The notes: generated by a model not told the origin, from the sequence alone. Shown: positions 23,501-32,547, counted from the first letter of the stretch. The stretch: DNA of 36,169 bases from Firmicutes bacterium UBA5493 (GCA_002424045.1 DIPH01000007.1:19676-55844), one strand, 5' to 3'. Program-made: numbers and translations.

Positions 23501-23799
23501 ACTGCTACCTCCTTAGTCAGTGCTTGTAGAATCTCAACAATGCTGTCCGCCCAGGGCATGAGCCACTGATTGCGGTCTGTCTCGTATTCCTCTTTGGTAC
23601 GCCACTTTGAAGTAGGATCAAAGTCGGGCCTGAGTACATACCCTTTAGCCCCACGGTGAAGCCTAAGGCCAGCACACCTAAACCCATGCATGATCCCAAC
23701 AAATTCACGAGCATGAGATGGGCAGTGCTTGTCCAATGCTTGGAGTAGTAAAGTCCACTCCGGGCTGTCATATTTGAGATCGGGTCTTGGGTCCGTCAT
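23497..23799 (-). CDS. Hypothetical protein
   Basis: 100 residues from ATG 23799, nine bases after GGAGG; a GTG three bases earlier is possible. It contains DSPEWTLLLQALDKHCPSH and a later WLMPWADSIVEIL helix, with several Trp and His but no known motif. Overlaps the gene on each side, so it is part of a tightly coupled small-gene operon. Confidence 0.65.
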   Translation of the reverse strand: MTDPRPDLKYDSPEWTLLLQALDKHCPSHAREFVGIMHGFRCAGLRLHRGAKGYVLRPDFDPTSKWRTKEEYETDRNQWLMPWADSIVEILQALTKEVAV

Positions 23800-24019
23800 C
23801 ACCCAGCACCTCCTTGGCTTTTCTGTGTAGCTCCTCTAGCTGTATTTTAGCTTCTAACCATACGCTCATAGGGGCTTCGCTAAACATAACGTCCAAACAC
23901 TCCACAAGCTCCTTGGCGAGGGCTTCGGCTTTCAACGCCCTCTTTAGCGCGTGTACTAAAACAACGGGAAATTCCGTCTTGTTAAGTGCCCACTCCAAAT
24001 CTTTCTGTAAATCCCTCAC
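23768..24019 (-). CDS. Small helical hypothetical protein
   Basis: 83 residues from GTG that overlaps the preceding stop as GTGA, with GGAGGTG upstream. Almost wholly helical, with a Leu/Lys/Glu heptad pattern in the second half (AKIQLEELHRKAKEVLGDD) that suggests a coiled coil. No family recognised. Confidence 0.65.
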   Translation of the reverse strand: MRDLQKDLEWALNKTEFPVVLVHALKRALKAEALAKELVECLDVMFSEAPMSVWLEAKIQLEELHRKAKEVLGDDGPKTRSQI

Positions 24020-24384
24020 CCCAGCACCTCCTCTACCTCTGCAAACAGGGCATCGTCTTCACGTTGCAGATCTAGACAAACTTGGTTGCAGAACGGATCA
24101 TCGTTATGCCTTAAAACTAATCCTGTTTCCTCTATTTCGTGGTCGCACCATGTGCATCTTAGAATAGACTTTCCCACTTCAAGCACCTCCTTTGCTTGAC
24201 CGAGTGAAGTGAATCGTCCATCTCTGTATGACGCTACTCCGCAGATGCATCTACATGCCGAATCGAGATCGCCGCTTTCTATGTCCCTTATTGCGCTTTC
24301 CGACGTTAGGGGTCCAAACTGGCAAACCCCTACAATCTCGTCACCGACCAAAACGGGTATTTTCACTAGATCACACTTTTTCAT
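24016..24384 (-). CDS. Small zinc-ribbon hypothetical protein
   Basis: 122 residues from ATG 24384, which overlaps the RusA stop as ATGA; a longer frame to 24432 lies inside RusA and is rejected. The C-terminal half holds CTWCDHEIEETG and, 14 residues on, CNQVC, a CxxC...CxxxC set likely to bind one zinc ion. The N-terminal half has three more cysteines (ACRCIC). Function unknown. Confidence 0.72.
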   Translation of the reverse strand: MKKCDLVKIPVLVGDEIVGVCQFGPLTSESAIRDIESGDLDSACRCICGVASYRDGRFTSLGQAKEVLEVGKSILRCTWCDHEIEETGLVLRHNDDPFCNQVCLDLQREDDALFAEVEEVLG

Positions 24385-24779
24385 CACTCCAACTCCTCTA
24401 TGACAATATAAATTCCAGGCCGATCTGCCCAAAACTTCTCGGTTATCTCACTGGCCACCAAGCAATCATCAGTCCAATATCCCAGGTCAGTCATGACGTC
24501 CTTGAGTAATTTGACCATGTTGTCGGTATCTGGCTTTGTGGTCTTCCACTCTCCGTCCTTATGGTTGCCAGTGATAGGAAAGAGCCACTTAGTCACGAGG
24601 CGTACTGCTCCGGTGTACTTTTCCTCGGGCACATGCTTGCCTAGGTGGCTCTGCAATTTGGAGCGTGCAGCCTTTAGCTCAGCTGGCTCATAAAATATGG
24701 GTTTGCCTTTAACTACTGTGACCTTGGTTTGTTGATGGGTGGTTTGAGGTGGAATCATGGCTACGAAAAAACTAGTCAC
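24384..24779 (-). CDS. rusA: RusA-type Holliday junction resolvase
   Basis: 131 residues; GTG 24779 overlaps the upstream stop as GTGA and lies seven bases from GGAGG. Signature KPDTDNMVKLLKDVMT with TDDCLV gives the acidic residues of the RusA active site (Asp at about 84, 86 and 104/105). RusA dimers cut four-way junctions, resolving recombination and replication intermediates. It fits beside the Sak4 and SbcC-like genes of the same operon. Confidence 0.92.
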   Translation of the reverse strand: MTSFFVAMIPPQTTHQQTKVTVVKGKPIFYEPAELKAARSKLQSHLGKHVPEEKYTGAVRLVTKWLFPITGNHKDGEWKTTKPDTDNMVKLLKDVMTDLGYWTDDCLVASEITEKFWADRPGIYIVIEELE

Positions 24780-24997
24780 ATCCACACCTCCACTAAACAG
24801 GGATCATCGGTTGGAAACCTAGGGATTCGACTTAGAGGTCCTCTAGGCAACTGCATTCGTACCTCTCTTAAAGTTTTGGCTGTATGTGTATCTTCGGTGG
24901 CCCTTGGAGGAAATACGCTGCAATCCCACTTGCGTGCAATATATCCGTCCGGATAGTCTTGAGGTCGTTCGTAGATAGCCCAAATGTGAGGTATCAC
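24776..24997 (-). CDS. Small conserved phage protein of unknown function
   Basis: 73 residues from GTG. The opening IPHIWAIYERPQDYPDGYIA and the ARKWD segment look conserved among firmicute phages near resolvase genes, which is a recollection and not a search. The Trp-, Pro- and Arg-rich composition suggests a compact beta fold. It overlaps rusA by GTGA. Confidence 0.7.
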   Translation of the reverse strand: MIPHIWAIYERPQDYPDGYIARKWDCSVFPPRATEDTHTAKTLREVRMQLPRGPLSRIPRFPTDDPCLVEVWM

Positions 24998-25558
24998 CTA
25001 CTTCACCACCCTAAGCTTGTGTGGCTCACCGTCTGCAGTGAAGAGAGCTGCTGGGCCCTCGATACTATCCCAGTCCACATCCCCACCTAGGAGATCCGGA
25101 ATATCCCCTAACGTAGTAGCCCAATTATAGCCAAGCTTGGTATACATCTCATACCAATCCTCTACGTCATGGCCAACGATTTTGTTGCCAACATCATCCC
25201 GCCTAATGTGGCGCAACTCATGGTAAATGAGTGCTACAATCTGGGCACGGGTCATGTTTGCTGTATTTTCCCTATAAACAGTGAGCACAAACTCGAAATA
25301 CAAGCCTGTTGTCTGATGCAGGACATCTTGCCACCTTCTAGGAATTTTGCCTATTTCGGCAAATACCACTTTACTTCCAGCTTTCTTCTTGCTGTTAAGG
25401 TTGTCCACGAAGAGGATATTCTTTATCGGTGCATCTTTTAATTCTTTGAACTTCTCTTGTAAGGTAAGAGCGATTGGTCTGTAAGATTCATTTATTGCAA
25501 AACCCTCATCGGTGACATTTTCTTTTTTAACCAACTTAGCAAATCTATCAGGTTCCAT
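24998..25558 (-). CDS. Putative phage metallopeptidase
   Basis: 186 residues from ATG 25558, six bases after AGGAGG; a longer frame running up to 25759 crosses the repeat region and is rejected. The zinc site is YHELRHI (HExxH-like, His 113, Glu 114, His 117), and GHDVEDW follows 13 residues later, giving a third ligand. This is the pattern of the phage-associated putative metallopeptidases. The substrate is unknown. It could act on a host regulator, or it may process phage proteins. Confidence 0.82.
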   Translation of the reverse strand: MEPDRFAKLVKKENVTDEGFAINESYRPIALTLQEKFKELKDAPIKNILFVDNLNSKKKAGSKVVFAEIGKIPRRWQDVLHQTTGLYFEFVLTVYRENTANMTRAQIVALIYHELRHIRRDDVGNKIVGHDVEDWYEMYTKLGYNWATTLGDIPDLLGGDVDWDSIEGPAALFTADGEPHKLRVVK

Positions 25559-25966
25559 TTTCATCCTCCTATTCCTTAGATTAAGGCTTATAAAAGCCGT
25601 TGAAATTTTGCTTTTGTCACAGTCAGGGGAAGGAAGGTTAGGCGGCGTAAGCAGAGCCGCCTTCCTTTCCCCTGTGACCGGAGGGAAGGAAGTCCTTTCT
25701 ACCCCTGTAAGGGGTACACTTACTTCCCTCATGCCCTTCCCAGCTAGAGCGCTTAACAATTTAATTACAAGGAAGCGGGAAGGGAAGTGTTTTTTGACTG
25801 ACTTCCTGCACTTCGGGAAGTGAATTGGGAAGTGACGTCACTTACTTCCTTCTCTGCGGAAGTCAGGGAAGTGAGAAGTACCGCTACTTCCTTCCCTCAA
25901 AATCGGGAAGTGGGAAGTGGGAAGCCACGTTGCTTCCTTCCCTGTTTGTTTTTCAAAGTTCTCGAT
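25559..25966. repeat. Repeat-rich non-coding block, candidate replication origin
   Basis: A 408-base gap. GGGAAGTG occurs six times on the plus strand, at 25782, 25815, 25827, 25866, 25905 and 25912. A 14-base perfect palindrome AAGTGACGTCACTT lies at 25830-25843, and CACTTC-GG-GAAGTG at 25809-25822. A long imperfect hairpin spans 25616-25678, and another spans 25681-25730 with an ACCCCT-GTA-AGGGGT tip. It lies directly beside the primase-helicase gene (downstream of it in the transcribed direction), a usual place for iteron-type origins. Open frames crossing it are low-complexity products of the repeats. Confidence 0.72.
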
Positions 25967-28186
25967 CTATTTTTTGATGACGATTCCGTTTTCAATTTCC
26001 AATTTGGTGTATTTTTCGATCCTGTTTCGTACCGCTTTTGTACTTTTAAGACCCAGGTATTCAGCCATGGCCTCAAGCGTTACTTGGCCATCTACCTTAC
26101 ATGCCTCATACGCATTTTCGGTTTCTGCTTTGTAGTTCTTCTCAGACTTTTTTTCTTTAGCGCCGCCCCGCTGCCAAGGAGCCGTCTCACCCTCTGCCTT
26201 GGCATCCTTGAGCAAGTCATCTGTATCAACGGTATGAATCGGATACTCAAACCACATATTGACCGGTTGAAACTTAGCAAACTCTCGGAGTGTCCCTTCA
26301 ATTCTCCAGGCTGACTTGTGGCTTAGAGTCTTCTTGGCAGCCTCTATCTCATTCTGTAGGGCTCCATACTCTTTAAGACCCAATAGCCTCCCACACGCGT
26401 CTAAAGACTGAACCTGGCTGCACAAATCATCTTGCGATACTTCCTTCTGATATAACGGGACATATCGTTTTAGATACTTTTCGGCCAACTCACATACTGC
26501 ACTATTTTCTTGTTGCTTGCGTAAATCCTCAGAAATATCAAGCTCTATGAGGTCAAGTAACGCATCTGGATCTCGGGCGAACACTCCCGAGCCGCTAGCC
26601 CTGTCCATGCTGCGCTTGCTACCTTGGAAACCCTTACTGTGATGATGGCAATAGATTACCGCTGCCCCCAGCTCGTGACAAACCAGGTCGAACTGGTTGG
26701 TGAAATGGGCCATCTGATCTGCACTGTTTTCGTCACCTGTAATTACCTTGTAGATCGGGTCAATGATTATGGCGATGTAGTTTTGTTTGGCGGCCCTTCG
26801 AATCAATTTGGGTGCCAGCTTATCCATGGGAGCTGACTTGCCCCTCAAGTTCCAAATGTCAATGTTGTGTAGATTATTTGCTTCCCAGCCTAGCCTCGCA
26901 TAGACGTCCTTGAAACGGTGAAAACCACTAGCGGCATCCAGCTCCAGGTTGACATACATCACTCGGCCTTGTGCACAGTCCCATCCCATCCACTTCTTGC
27001 CCTCGGCAATCGCAATGCATAGCTCAATTAGAGCAAAGGATTTACCGGCCTTACTAGGTCCTGCAAGCATCATCTTGTGACCTTGTCGGAGTACTCCATC
27101 AATCAAAGGCGGTGACAGCTGCGGAAGGTTGTCCCATATCGTGGCAAGGCTCTCTGGATCAGGAAGGTCATCGTTTACTGCCTCGATCCACTCTGCCCAT
27201 TCATTCCAGGATTCCTTTCCGAAATTGGTATCGACTAGAAACTGTTTATGGCCATTACGCAAGACGCCAGGCATTCTTGAGAGCCTGCTGGGATTTTTGT
27301 TGCCTTTATCAATATGGAAGCCGTTTTTTCGGCATACATCATAGAGATAATCAACCCTTTTCCGGTACTCATCATAGTTTTTTGCATCGATCCTAACTAT
27401 GGCGTGGAGGCTCTTCTTGCCACTATGTACCAAACAAGCAACTGGCAACTCTAGTTCTCTGATCATGGCGTGTTGCTCATCAATAGGGATCTCCTTGCCA
27501 TGTTCATCTTCATCTGCTTCTACCAATGCATACCGATACTCGGTGACATTGGCATCCTTAACTCCGTTGCCATCCAATGGGTTAAACCTAATCCATGCCC
27601 CAACTTCTGGTTTGTAGTCTCCCAGTACAGACCCAATATCGCCTTGGCAGGTACCTAATTGTTGAATCAGTTCTCCAGCAGTACGATCATATGCCCCCCT
27701 TTTTGGGAAATAGGTTTGTCTCTCTTCATTCCAACCCGACTCCGTCACATAACCTACATGTTCCTCAGCCTCGAATAGGGTGTCTAAGTATCGAATCAAG
27801 TCAGAGACCGGATCCCAATTGGCAGGTTCTTCAACCTCTTTGCCCTCTAGCCAGTGGCGATCAATAACTACAAGCTCATCCTTGGGCCCTATCGTAGCAT
27901 CCCAATCCAAGGCGTGCCCTCTCTCTGGCTCCCAGCCATGGTCCTTAGCCATCTGCACAATCGTCCCACCTGTTACCGGCTCTGAGGTACCTTTGAAGGT
28001 ATCCCACTTTTTGAAACACTCGCCGGCATGATAACGCTTCGAGTCTCGCCTGCTCCACGAATCCCAGTCCGCTGCGGTATAGCCCTCGTCCTTGAGGGCC
28101 ATACCTACGGAACACCATTCTTGATAGTCAAGTAGGGCTGGATCGATGTAATTTAGTAGTTCAACTAGGTTGTATTTATTGGTCAA
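25967..28186 (-). CDS. Primase-helicase (PriCT-like, AEP-like and RecA-like helicase domains)
   Basis: About 739 residues from TTG 28186, which overlaps the upstream stop (TTGA) and has GGGGGAGGG seven bases upstream; ATG 28204 is the alternative. Residues about 10-85 resemble PriCT_2 (QEWCSVGMALKDEGY, ..KWDTFKG). Residues about 160-310 resemble an AEP-type primase (VGAWIRFNPLDG, LVHSGKKSLHAIVRID, PSRLSRMPGV). A RepA/AAA_25-like ATPase follows: GPSKAGKSF (about 375), AIIIDPIYK (about 474) and YCHHHSKG (about 515). A C-terminal helix-turn-helix sits at about 700-722. It likely both primes and unwinds at the phage origin. Confidence 0.9.
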   Translation of the reverse strand: MTNKYNLVELLNYIDPALLDYQEWCSVGMALKDEGYTAADWDSWSRRDSKRYHAGECFKKWDTFKGTSEPVTGGTIVQMAKDHGWEPERGHALDWDATIGPKDELVVIDRHWLEGKEVEEPANWDPVSDLIRYLDTLFEAEEHVGYVTESGWNEERQTYFPKRGAYDRTAGELIQQLGTCQGDIGSVLGDYKPEVGAWIRFNPLDGNGVKDANVTEYRYALVEADEDEHGKEIPIDEQHAMIRELELPVACLVHSGKKSLHAIVRIDAKNYDEYRKRVDYLYDVCRKNGFHIDKGNKNPSRLSRMPGVLRNGHKQFLVDTNFGKESWNEWAEWIEAVNDDLPDPESLATIWDNLPQLSPPLIDGVLRQGHKMMLAGPSKAGKSFALIELCIAIAEGKKWMGWDCAQGRVMYVNLELDAASGFHRFKDVYARLGWEANNLHNIDIWNLRGKSAPMDKLAPKLIRRAAKQNYIAIIIDPIYKVITGDENSADQMAHFTNQFDLVCHELGAAVIYCHHHSKGFQGSKRSMDRASGSGVFARDPDALLDLIELDISEDLRKQQENSAVCELAEKYLKRYVPLYQKEVSQDDLCSQVQSLDACGRLLGLKEYGALQNEIEAAKKTLSHKSAWRIEGTLREFAKFQPVNMWFEYPIHTVDTDDLLKDAKAEGETAPWQRGGAKEKKSEKNYKAETENAYEACKVDGQVTLEAMAEYLGLKSTKAVRNRIEKYTKLEIENGIVIKK

Positions 28187-28758
28187 AACGTAGCCCTCCC
28201 CCATGTCGGGATAATCCGTTGATCGGTACGTCCGGGATACCAGACAAACCAGGCGTAGTTATTGCTATCTGTCCCGCCATCCCCGGTGAAGCTTGGTCTA
28301 CAAGCTAATGGGTAGATGCAGTTGACCGGATGACGTTTCCAAAACTCAAACCGTTCTTGTGATCCCAAAAAGTCTAAACGCAAAAGCATCACAACTGTTG
28401 CATCTGGATACGTCATAAGTGCTTTTCTAATTACTTTTTCAGCTATGCTGTAGGGAGGATTGGTGAAAATGAGATCAACTGGCGTGCTCAGTGCTGGCTC
28501 AGTCAAAAAATCACTCTCGCAATGGGTCACGTTAGCCTGCCTAATAGGCGCCACGGGCAAAATGTCCTGGGCAATGATTGTCGATTCGGGAAAGTGTTCC
28601 CGGAGCACGCGTACCATGTTTCCACTACCACAGCACGGCTCTAAGATCACTTTGTATTTGCCCTTAAAATGATCTTCTAGGAAGTCATGGATTACATCAT
28701 GAGGCGTTTCGTAGAAATCGCTTTCTCGTCGTTTGGAGCCTCTATTGGTTGCACTCAT
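28183..28758 (-). CDS. DNA methyltransferase (N6-adenine type)
   Basis: 191 residues from ATG 28758, overlapping the helicase stop by one base (TGATG) with GGAGG seven bases upstream. Motif I is EPCCGSGNM (about 40-48) and the catalytic motif is NPPY (100-103), which marks amino methylation of adenine or N4-cytosine. The opening SDFYETP resembles phage Dam-like enzymes. No restriction enzyme is adjacent, so it probably protects phage DNA or marks replication. Target sequence unknown. Confidence 0.87.
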   Translation of the reverse strand: MSATNRGSKRRESDFYETPHDVIHDFLEDHFKGKYKVILEPCCGSGNMVRVLREHFPESTIIAQDILPVAPIRQANVTHCESDFLTEPALSTPVDLIFTNPPYSIAEKVIRKALMTYPDATVVMLLRLDFLGSQERFEFWKRHPVNCIYPLACRPSFTGDGGTDSNNYAWFVWYPGRTDQRIIPTWGRATF

Positions 28759-30380
28759 CACCCTACCTCCCAGCTATCAAAATCTGCTTGCTCAGCTTCA
28801 ATGGGTGGCTTGTAGGTATGAGGATCAATATCTCTCGGTGTTCGCCAGCCATTGGCAGCAATACGGCCGATTAACTTTTTGGCGGCTTCAAGCTTCCAAG
28901 TGCCCACGTCTCTGAAACCTCGGTTTTCCAGCTGTCTGATTTGTTTAGGGGTGGCCAGCCCTTCAGCTTTCCGCTTGCCCAGGCGGTCTAATAACTTGCT
29001 GGCCTTGCCGGCACTCTCAATTTCATCAGGCAGGATACCCAGCTTTTCAAGGGCATTTTTCTGGGATTCAGATGGGGGACCCAGCTCCCAGCCGAAGGAA
29101 GGTACATAGTTGGCCAAATCCTCAGCATGAATGGACATCTCGAATTGTAGAGGATCGACAAGTTGAGCTTTGCGTTTACGCATCTCAGAAAGTTTTTCTG
29201 CCAGGGCCCGTTCCCTGTCAGCCACGACATCTTCAGCTGCTTGTACTTGGGCTTCTTCCAGATCTATTGGGCCACCATCTTCCTCAATGTTTTCCGTCAT
29301 CTTTCTGGCAATATCATCGCTCTCTGAAATCAGATGTGCTGGATGGCAAAGCTCGTGGCGTTCTGTGTGCCATAAGAAGTCAAGAAGCAGCAGCTCGTCC
29401 TTTCCCGGATATAGCCTGGTTCCACGCCCAACCATTTGACTGTAGAGACTACGAATCTTGGTTGGTCTAAGGACTACAACACAATCAATCGCTGGGTGAT
29501 CGTAGCCCTCGGTCAGAAGCATGGAATTGCAGAGTACATTGTACTTACCATCGGCAAAGTCTTGTAACACCTCTGCCCGGTCTTTGCTTTCACCATTGAC
29601 TTCAGCAGCCCTGAATCCTCGGGAATTGAGAATTTCGGTGAACTTTTGAGACGTAGCAATCAAAGGTAAGAATACTAGGGTTTTGCGGTCCATCACAGTC
29701 TTGGCCATCTCATCTGCTATTTGATAGAGATAAGGATCAAGGGCTGTGCCTAGATCTCTGGTGCTAAAATCACCGGCTTGTTGCCTAACTGCCGATAAGT
29801 CTAGTGTCAATGGTATAGTTTGGGCTTTGATGGGGCTAAGGTAGCCCTCTTTGATGGCCTTGGGCAATGTGTACTCATACGCTAGGCTGTCAAAATAACT
29901 GCCCAGGTTACGCATATCCCCTCTGTCGGGGGAGGCAGTCATTCCCATCACCTTGGCATCACCGAAGTATTCCAAAACACGAAGATAACTATCTGCCAAA
30001 ATATGATGTGCTTCGTCTACAATGATGGCACCAAAATGATCGCTCGAAAACTGCTGTAAACGTTTTTCTCTCATCAAGGTTTGCACAGAGCCTACAGTCA
30101 CCCGATACCAACTATCCAGCGAAGTGTTTTCTGCTTTTTCAACAGAGCAATTTAGACCTGTAGCCTTCTGAATTTTGTCAGCCGCCTGATCTAGCAGCTC
30201 CCCACGGTGCGCCATAATAAGAACGCGCTCGCCGCGTTTCACGAGATCCTCAACAATCTTTGCAGCTACAATCGTCTTGCCACACCCTGTTGGCAAGACC
30301 AACAGGGTGCGCTTCCTTCCTTTTTCCCATTCTGCAAAAACAGCGTCCTTGGCTTGTTGTTGATATGGTCTTAATTTCAC
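28758..30380 (-). CDS. Superfamily 2 DNA helicase (DEAH)
   Basis: 540 residues from GTG overlapping the previous stop (TAGTG). Motif I is LPTGCGKT (about 29-36), motif II VDEAHH (121-126), motif III TASPDRGD and motif VI QMVGRGTR (about 315-322). The C-terminal ~150 residues hold a helix-rich unit with ATPKQIRQLENRGF, which recurs in phage helicases and may bind DNA. Likely assists replication-fork restart or recombination with the Sak4 system. Confidence 0.92.
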   Translation of the reverse strand: MKLRPYQQQAKDAVFAEWEKGRKRTLLVLPTGCGKTIVAAKIVEDLVKRGERVLIMAHRGELLDQAADKIQKATGLNCSVEKAENTSLDSWYRVTVGSVQTLMREKRLQQFSSDHFGAIIVDEAHHILADSYLRVLEYFGDAKVMGMTASPDRGDMRNLGSYFDSLAYEYTLPKAIKEGYLSPIKAQTIPLTLDLSAVRQQAGDFSTRDLGTALDPYLYQIADEMAKTVMDRKTLVFLPLIATSQKFTEILNSRGFRAAEVNGESKDRAEVLQDFADGKYNVLCNSMLLTEGYDHPAIDCVVVLRPTKIRSLYSQMVGRGTRLYPGKDELLLLDFLWHTERHELCHPAHLISESDDIARKMTENIEEDGGPIDLEEAQVQAAEDVVADRERALAEKLSEMRKRKAQLVDPLQFEMSIHAEDLANYVPSFGWELGPPSESQKNALEKLGILPDEIESAGKASKLLDRLGKRKAEGLATPKQIRQLENRGFRDVGTWKLEAAKKLIGRIAANGWRTPRDIDPHTYKPPIEAEQADFDSWEVG

Positions 30381-31006
30381 TATACATCCACTCCTCTTTG
30401 GGGAGTTGCTACAATTCTGTCCATATTCCAGCCTCTTTCAATACGATGCTGCAAAGCCGAATATGATAGGTCTAGATGATCAGCAAGTTCTGACATTGTC
30501 ATTTCTGATCCCTCGTATTCAATGATCCTATTTGTGGACATATTGTTAGCTTGGGTTTTATCATCAACCCAACGACAGTTCTCAGGGCAGTAGTCGCCAT
30601 CTACGTCAATACGATCAATAGACAGATTATCAGTGTATCCGCTTCCCATAGCCCACTGCCGAAACACTTTGTAATCATCCCACTCGGGGCAAATTGCAAC
30701 TCCTTTGCCGCCATAATGCTCCCAACGACTGTTATTGGGGTCATTACATCTCCGGCGCATGTTTTTCCAAGTCTGATACAATCGTTCCTTGTTGGCGTAA
30801 CCATGCTTGCGCTTGCGACATCCACAACTCTTTGTGTGTCCAGATGTGAGCGAGTCACTTTTCACGTGCACAATCTTCCCACACAGGCACTGACACTTCC
30901 ACTTGACTACAGGTTTTTTGCCATTGCCCGAGTCATCCGAACGACATAACACGGTGAGGTATTCAAAGGTTCGTCCCGTTAAGTCATTGCGCAACTTGCC
31001 GGCCAC
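30380..31006 (-). CDS. HNH-like putative endonuclease with C-terminal HTH
   Basis: 208 residues from GTG with GGAGG eight bases upstream. A zinc-finger-like part at about 35-65 (CQCLCGKI, SCGCRKRK) comes first. Next is the conserved phage block YQTWKNMRRRC, HYGGKGVAICPEWDDY, then IDRIDVDGDYCPENCRW. This aligns in form with the HNH 'DHID..NN..NLRW' motif but has Arg where the catalytic His is usual. A NUMOD-like helix-turn-helix ends it. Paralogous to the gene at 32522. It may be a homing-type mobile gene or a DNA-binding protein. Confidence 0.8.
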   Translation of the reverse strand: MAGKLRNDLTGRTFEYLTVLCRSDDSGNGKKPVVKWKCQCLCGKIVHVKSDSLTSGHTKSCGCRKRKHGYANKERLYQTWKNMRRRCNDPNNSRWEHYGGKGVAICPEWDDYKVFRQWAMGSGYTDNLSIDRIDVDGDYCPENCRWVDDKTQANNMSTNRIIEYEGSEMTMSELADHLDLSYSALQHRIERGWNMDRIVATPQRGVDV

Positions 31007-31008
31007 AG

Positions 31009-31446
31009 CTAAAACCTCCCCGCCTGGAATCCCTTCTGAGGCTCTTCGGGCTCATAGAATTTCTTGATCTCGTTGTACTGCTTGCCCTCCCACTCTCGGA
31101 TACCAACTCTAGCCCGACCTGTAGCTCCAACAACCCGATTCCAGTTCATGGAGATCTTCTCACCTTTTTTACGTTGGCCAATACCCTTGAAAAAATCGGC
31201 GAGTAGTCCTTCGGTAATCGTGTGAAGAAAAAGCTGGTGCCTAATGTTGGAGATCCCTTCTTCGCCCTCGATTTTGATGTGAACAATCGCCTTGTTGCAG
31301 GGCGGTAGCTTGTCACTACCCGGATGCCTAGCCCGTTCAAACTCGATGACCTCGAAATCATAATCACCTTCGGGTAAGACTACAAAATCCGGACTGTCCT
31401 TACTAATCTCATCATCCCAACCTAGTTCTCTTGGCACGTCTGTCAT
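31009..31446 (-). CDS. DUF669 family protein
   Basis: 145 residues from ATG 31446, nine bases after AGGAGG; another ATG at 31452 is too close to the site. The PEGDYDFEVIEFERARHPGS opening and VHIKIEGEEG..IRHQLFLH pattern match DUF669. Members sit next to Sak4-like ATPases in firmicute phages and probably act as single-strand-DNA-binding partners. The acidic C-terminus is followed by basic GFQAGRF. Confidence 0.85.
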   Translation of the reverse strand: MTDVPRELGWDDEISKDSPDFVVLPEGDYDFEVIEFERARHPGSDKLPPCNKAIVHIKIEGEEGISNIRHQLFLHTITEGLLADFFKGIGQRKKGEKISMNWNRVVGATGRARVGIREWEGKQYNEIKKFYEPEEPQKGFQAGRF

Positions 31447-31470
31447 TTTCATTTGCCTCCTTGTAATTAA

Positions 31471-32547
31471 CTAAAATGGTACATCATCCCTGAGTTCCAA
31501 AATTATCGGATACATTTGATCCCACGCCCCCACTAAGACACCTGCAACAAAATCAGGATCATAGTTTTCAAAAGGCGTACCCTTGGGGTAGTAACCACGA
31601 TGGCTTACAACATTTTGAATTTCCCAAAGCGTTACGCCATTAGCCCTCATCAGATCAGCTAACTGTTTTGAAATGCCCTCCAATGGATCTGCTTGATCTA
31701 GTTCTGACTCTGACTTGGGTTCAGATGAGGGTGATTTAGCCTCTACTTCAGCTTTTGGTTCATTTTTGACATTTTCGGTAGATTCTTGCTTTGACGTGTT
31801 ACTGTCAGATGGTTTTTCGTTATTTTTTGCTTGTCCGCTCGGCAAACAGTGAGCGATCTCCTGAAAATCAAGTGGCAACTCTTCTTTGAGATTATGACGA
31901 TTCTTTGCGTCCCACGCAGGGTGATGTGTTGTATACATGACCCTATGGCCACCTTGTGCTTTCTTACTCTTGGTTTTTTCGTCTGTAACTACATAGGTCT
32001 TGTAGTTCGCAAACAGGATCATGTCAGCCCATTCTTTGACCAATGGAGCGGTTTTTCGTTGCAGTTTAAGCTCCCAGCGATCGTAGGCTCCCATCTCATC
32101 TGGTTGCTCAAACTTCTTGATTTGAGCATGAGCTGTAAAGACGACATTGATGCCTAGATCGATGATGTCCTCAAGGCGGTTTAAGAGCCTCCCGAATTCT
32201 TCTGCCAAATAGGTATAGCCTTTTCCGTAATTCCACCCTTCGAGACCATCCATGTTACTTTTTGCACAGATGTGATTGACGCACAATTGTTCTGCCCAGT
32301 CAGCAGTATCAATTACAAGAGTTTTGCAAATATCAGGATTCTTTTTGACATAGTCTATTTGCTGTAAAAGCATGGTCCAACTACTAGGTCTCTGGGTCCT
32401 GACAACGTCCAACTGCTTTGTGGACCCCTCGGTGTCGATAAACAACGGATTAGGAAACCGAGACGCAAACGTTGACTTCCCTATCCCTTCTGGGCCGTAT
32501 AAACAGACCTTTTGAGCTGATTCAACAGGACCCTTGGTTAGCTTCAT
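31471..32547 (-). CDS. Sak4-like AAA_24 ATPase (phage recombinase)
   Basis: 358 residues from ATG with GAGGAGGAAG upstream. Walker A is GPEGIGKST (18-26), and Walker B is TLVIDTADW (about 76-84). The AAA_24 pattern FIDTEGSTK follows Walker A. A Ser/Lys/Glu-rich linker (about 240-285) joins a short C-terminal domain. Sak4 proteins are RecA-like single-strand annealing or pairing proteins. The DUF669 neighbour supports this. Length is above the usual ~230 because of the linker and tail. Confidence 0.88.
   Translation of the reverse strand: MKLTKGPVESAQKVCLYGPEGIGKSTFASRFPNPLFIDTEGSTKQLDVVRTQRPSSWTMLLQQIDYVKKNPDICKTLVIDTADWAEQLCVNHICAKSNMDGLEGWNYGKGYTYLAEEFGRLLNRLEDIIDLGINVVFTAHAQIKKFEQPDEMGAYDRWELKLQRKTAPLVKEWADMILFANYKTYVVTDEKTKSKKAQGGHRVMYTTHHPAWDAKNRHNLKEELPLDFQEIAHCLPSGQAKNNEKPSDSNTSKQESTENVKNEPKAEVEAKSPSSEPKSESELDQADPLEGISKQLADLMRANGVTLWEIQNVVSHRGYYPKGTPFENYDPDFVAGVLVGAWDQMYPIILELRDDVPF

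Noticed and set aside
25782..25919. GGGAAGTG copies considered as a CRISPR array
   Set aside because: Units are only eight bases, spacing runs from 7 to 39 bases, and there are no spacer-sized unique segments or cas genes.
25820..26314. Plus-strand frames through the repeat block and the primase-helicase 3' end
   Set aside because: They arise from GGGAAG-type repeats and antisense reading of the helicase gene; composition is low-complexity Phe/Ser/Leu.
28183..30380. Methyltransferase next to helicase considered as a restriction-modification or BREX-like system
   Set aside because: The helicase has no nuclease or specificity domain and both genes sit in a normal phage replication operon with one-base overlaps.
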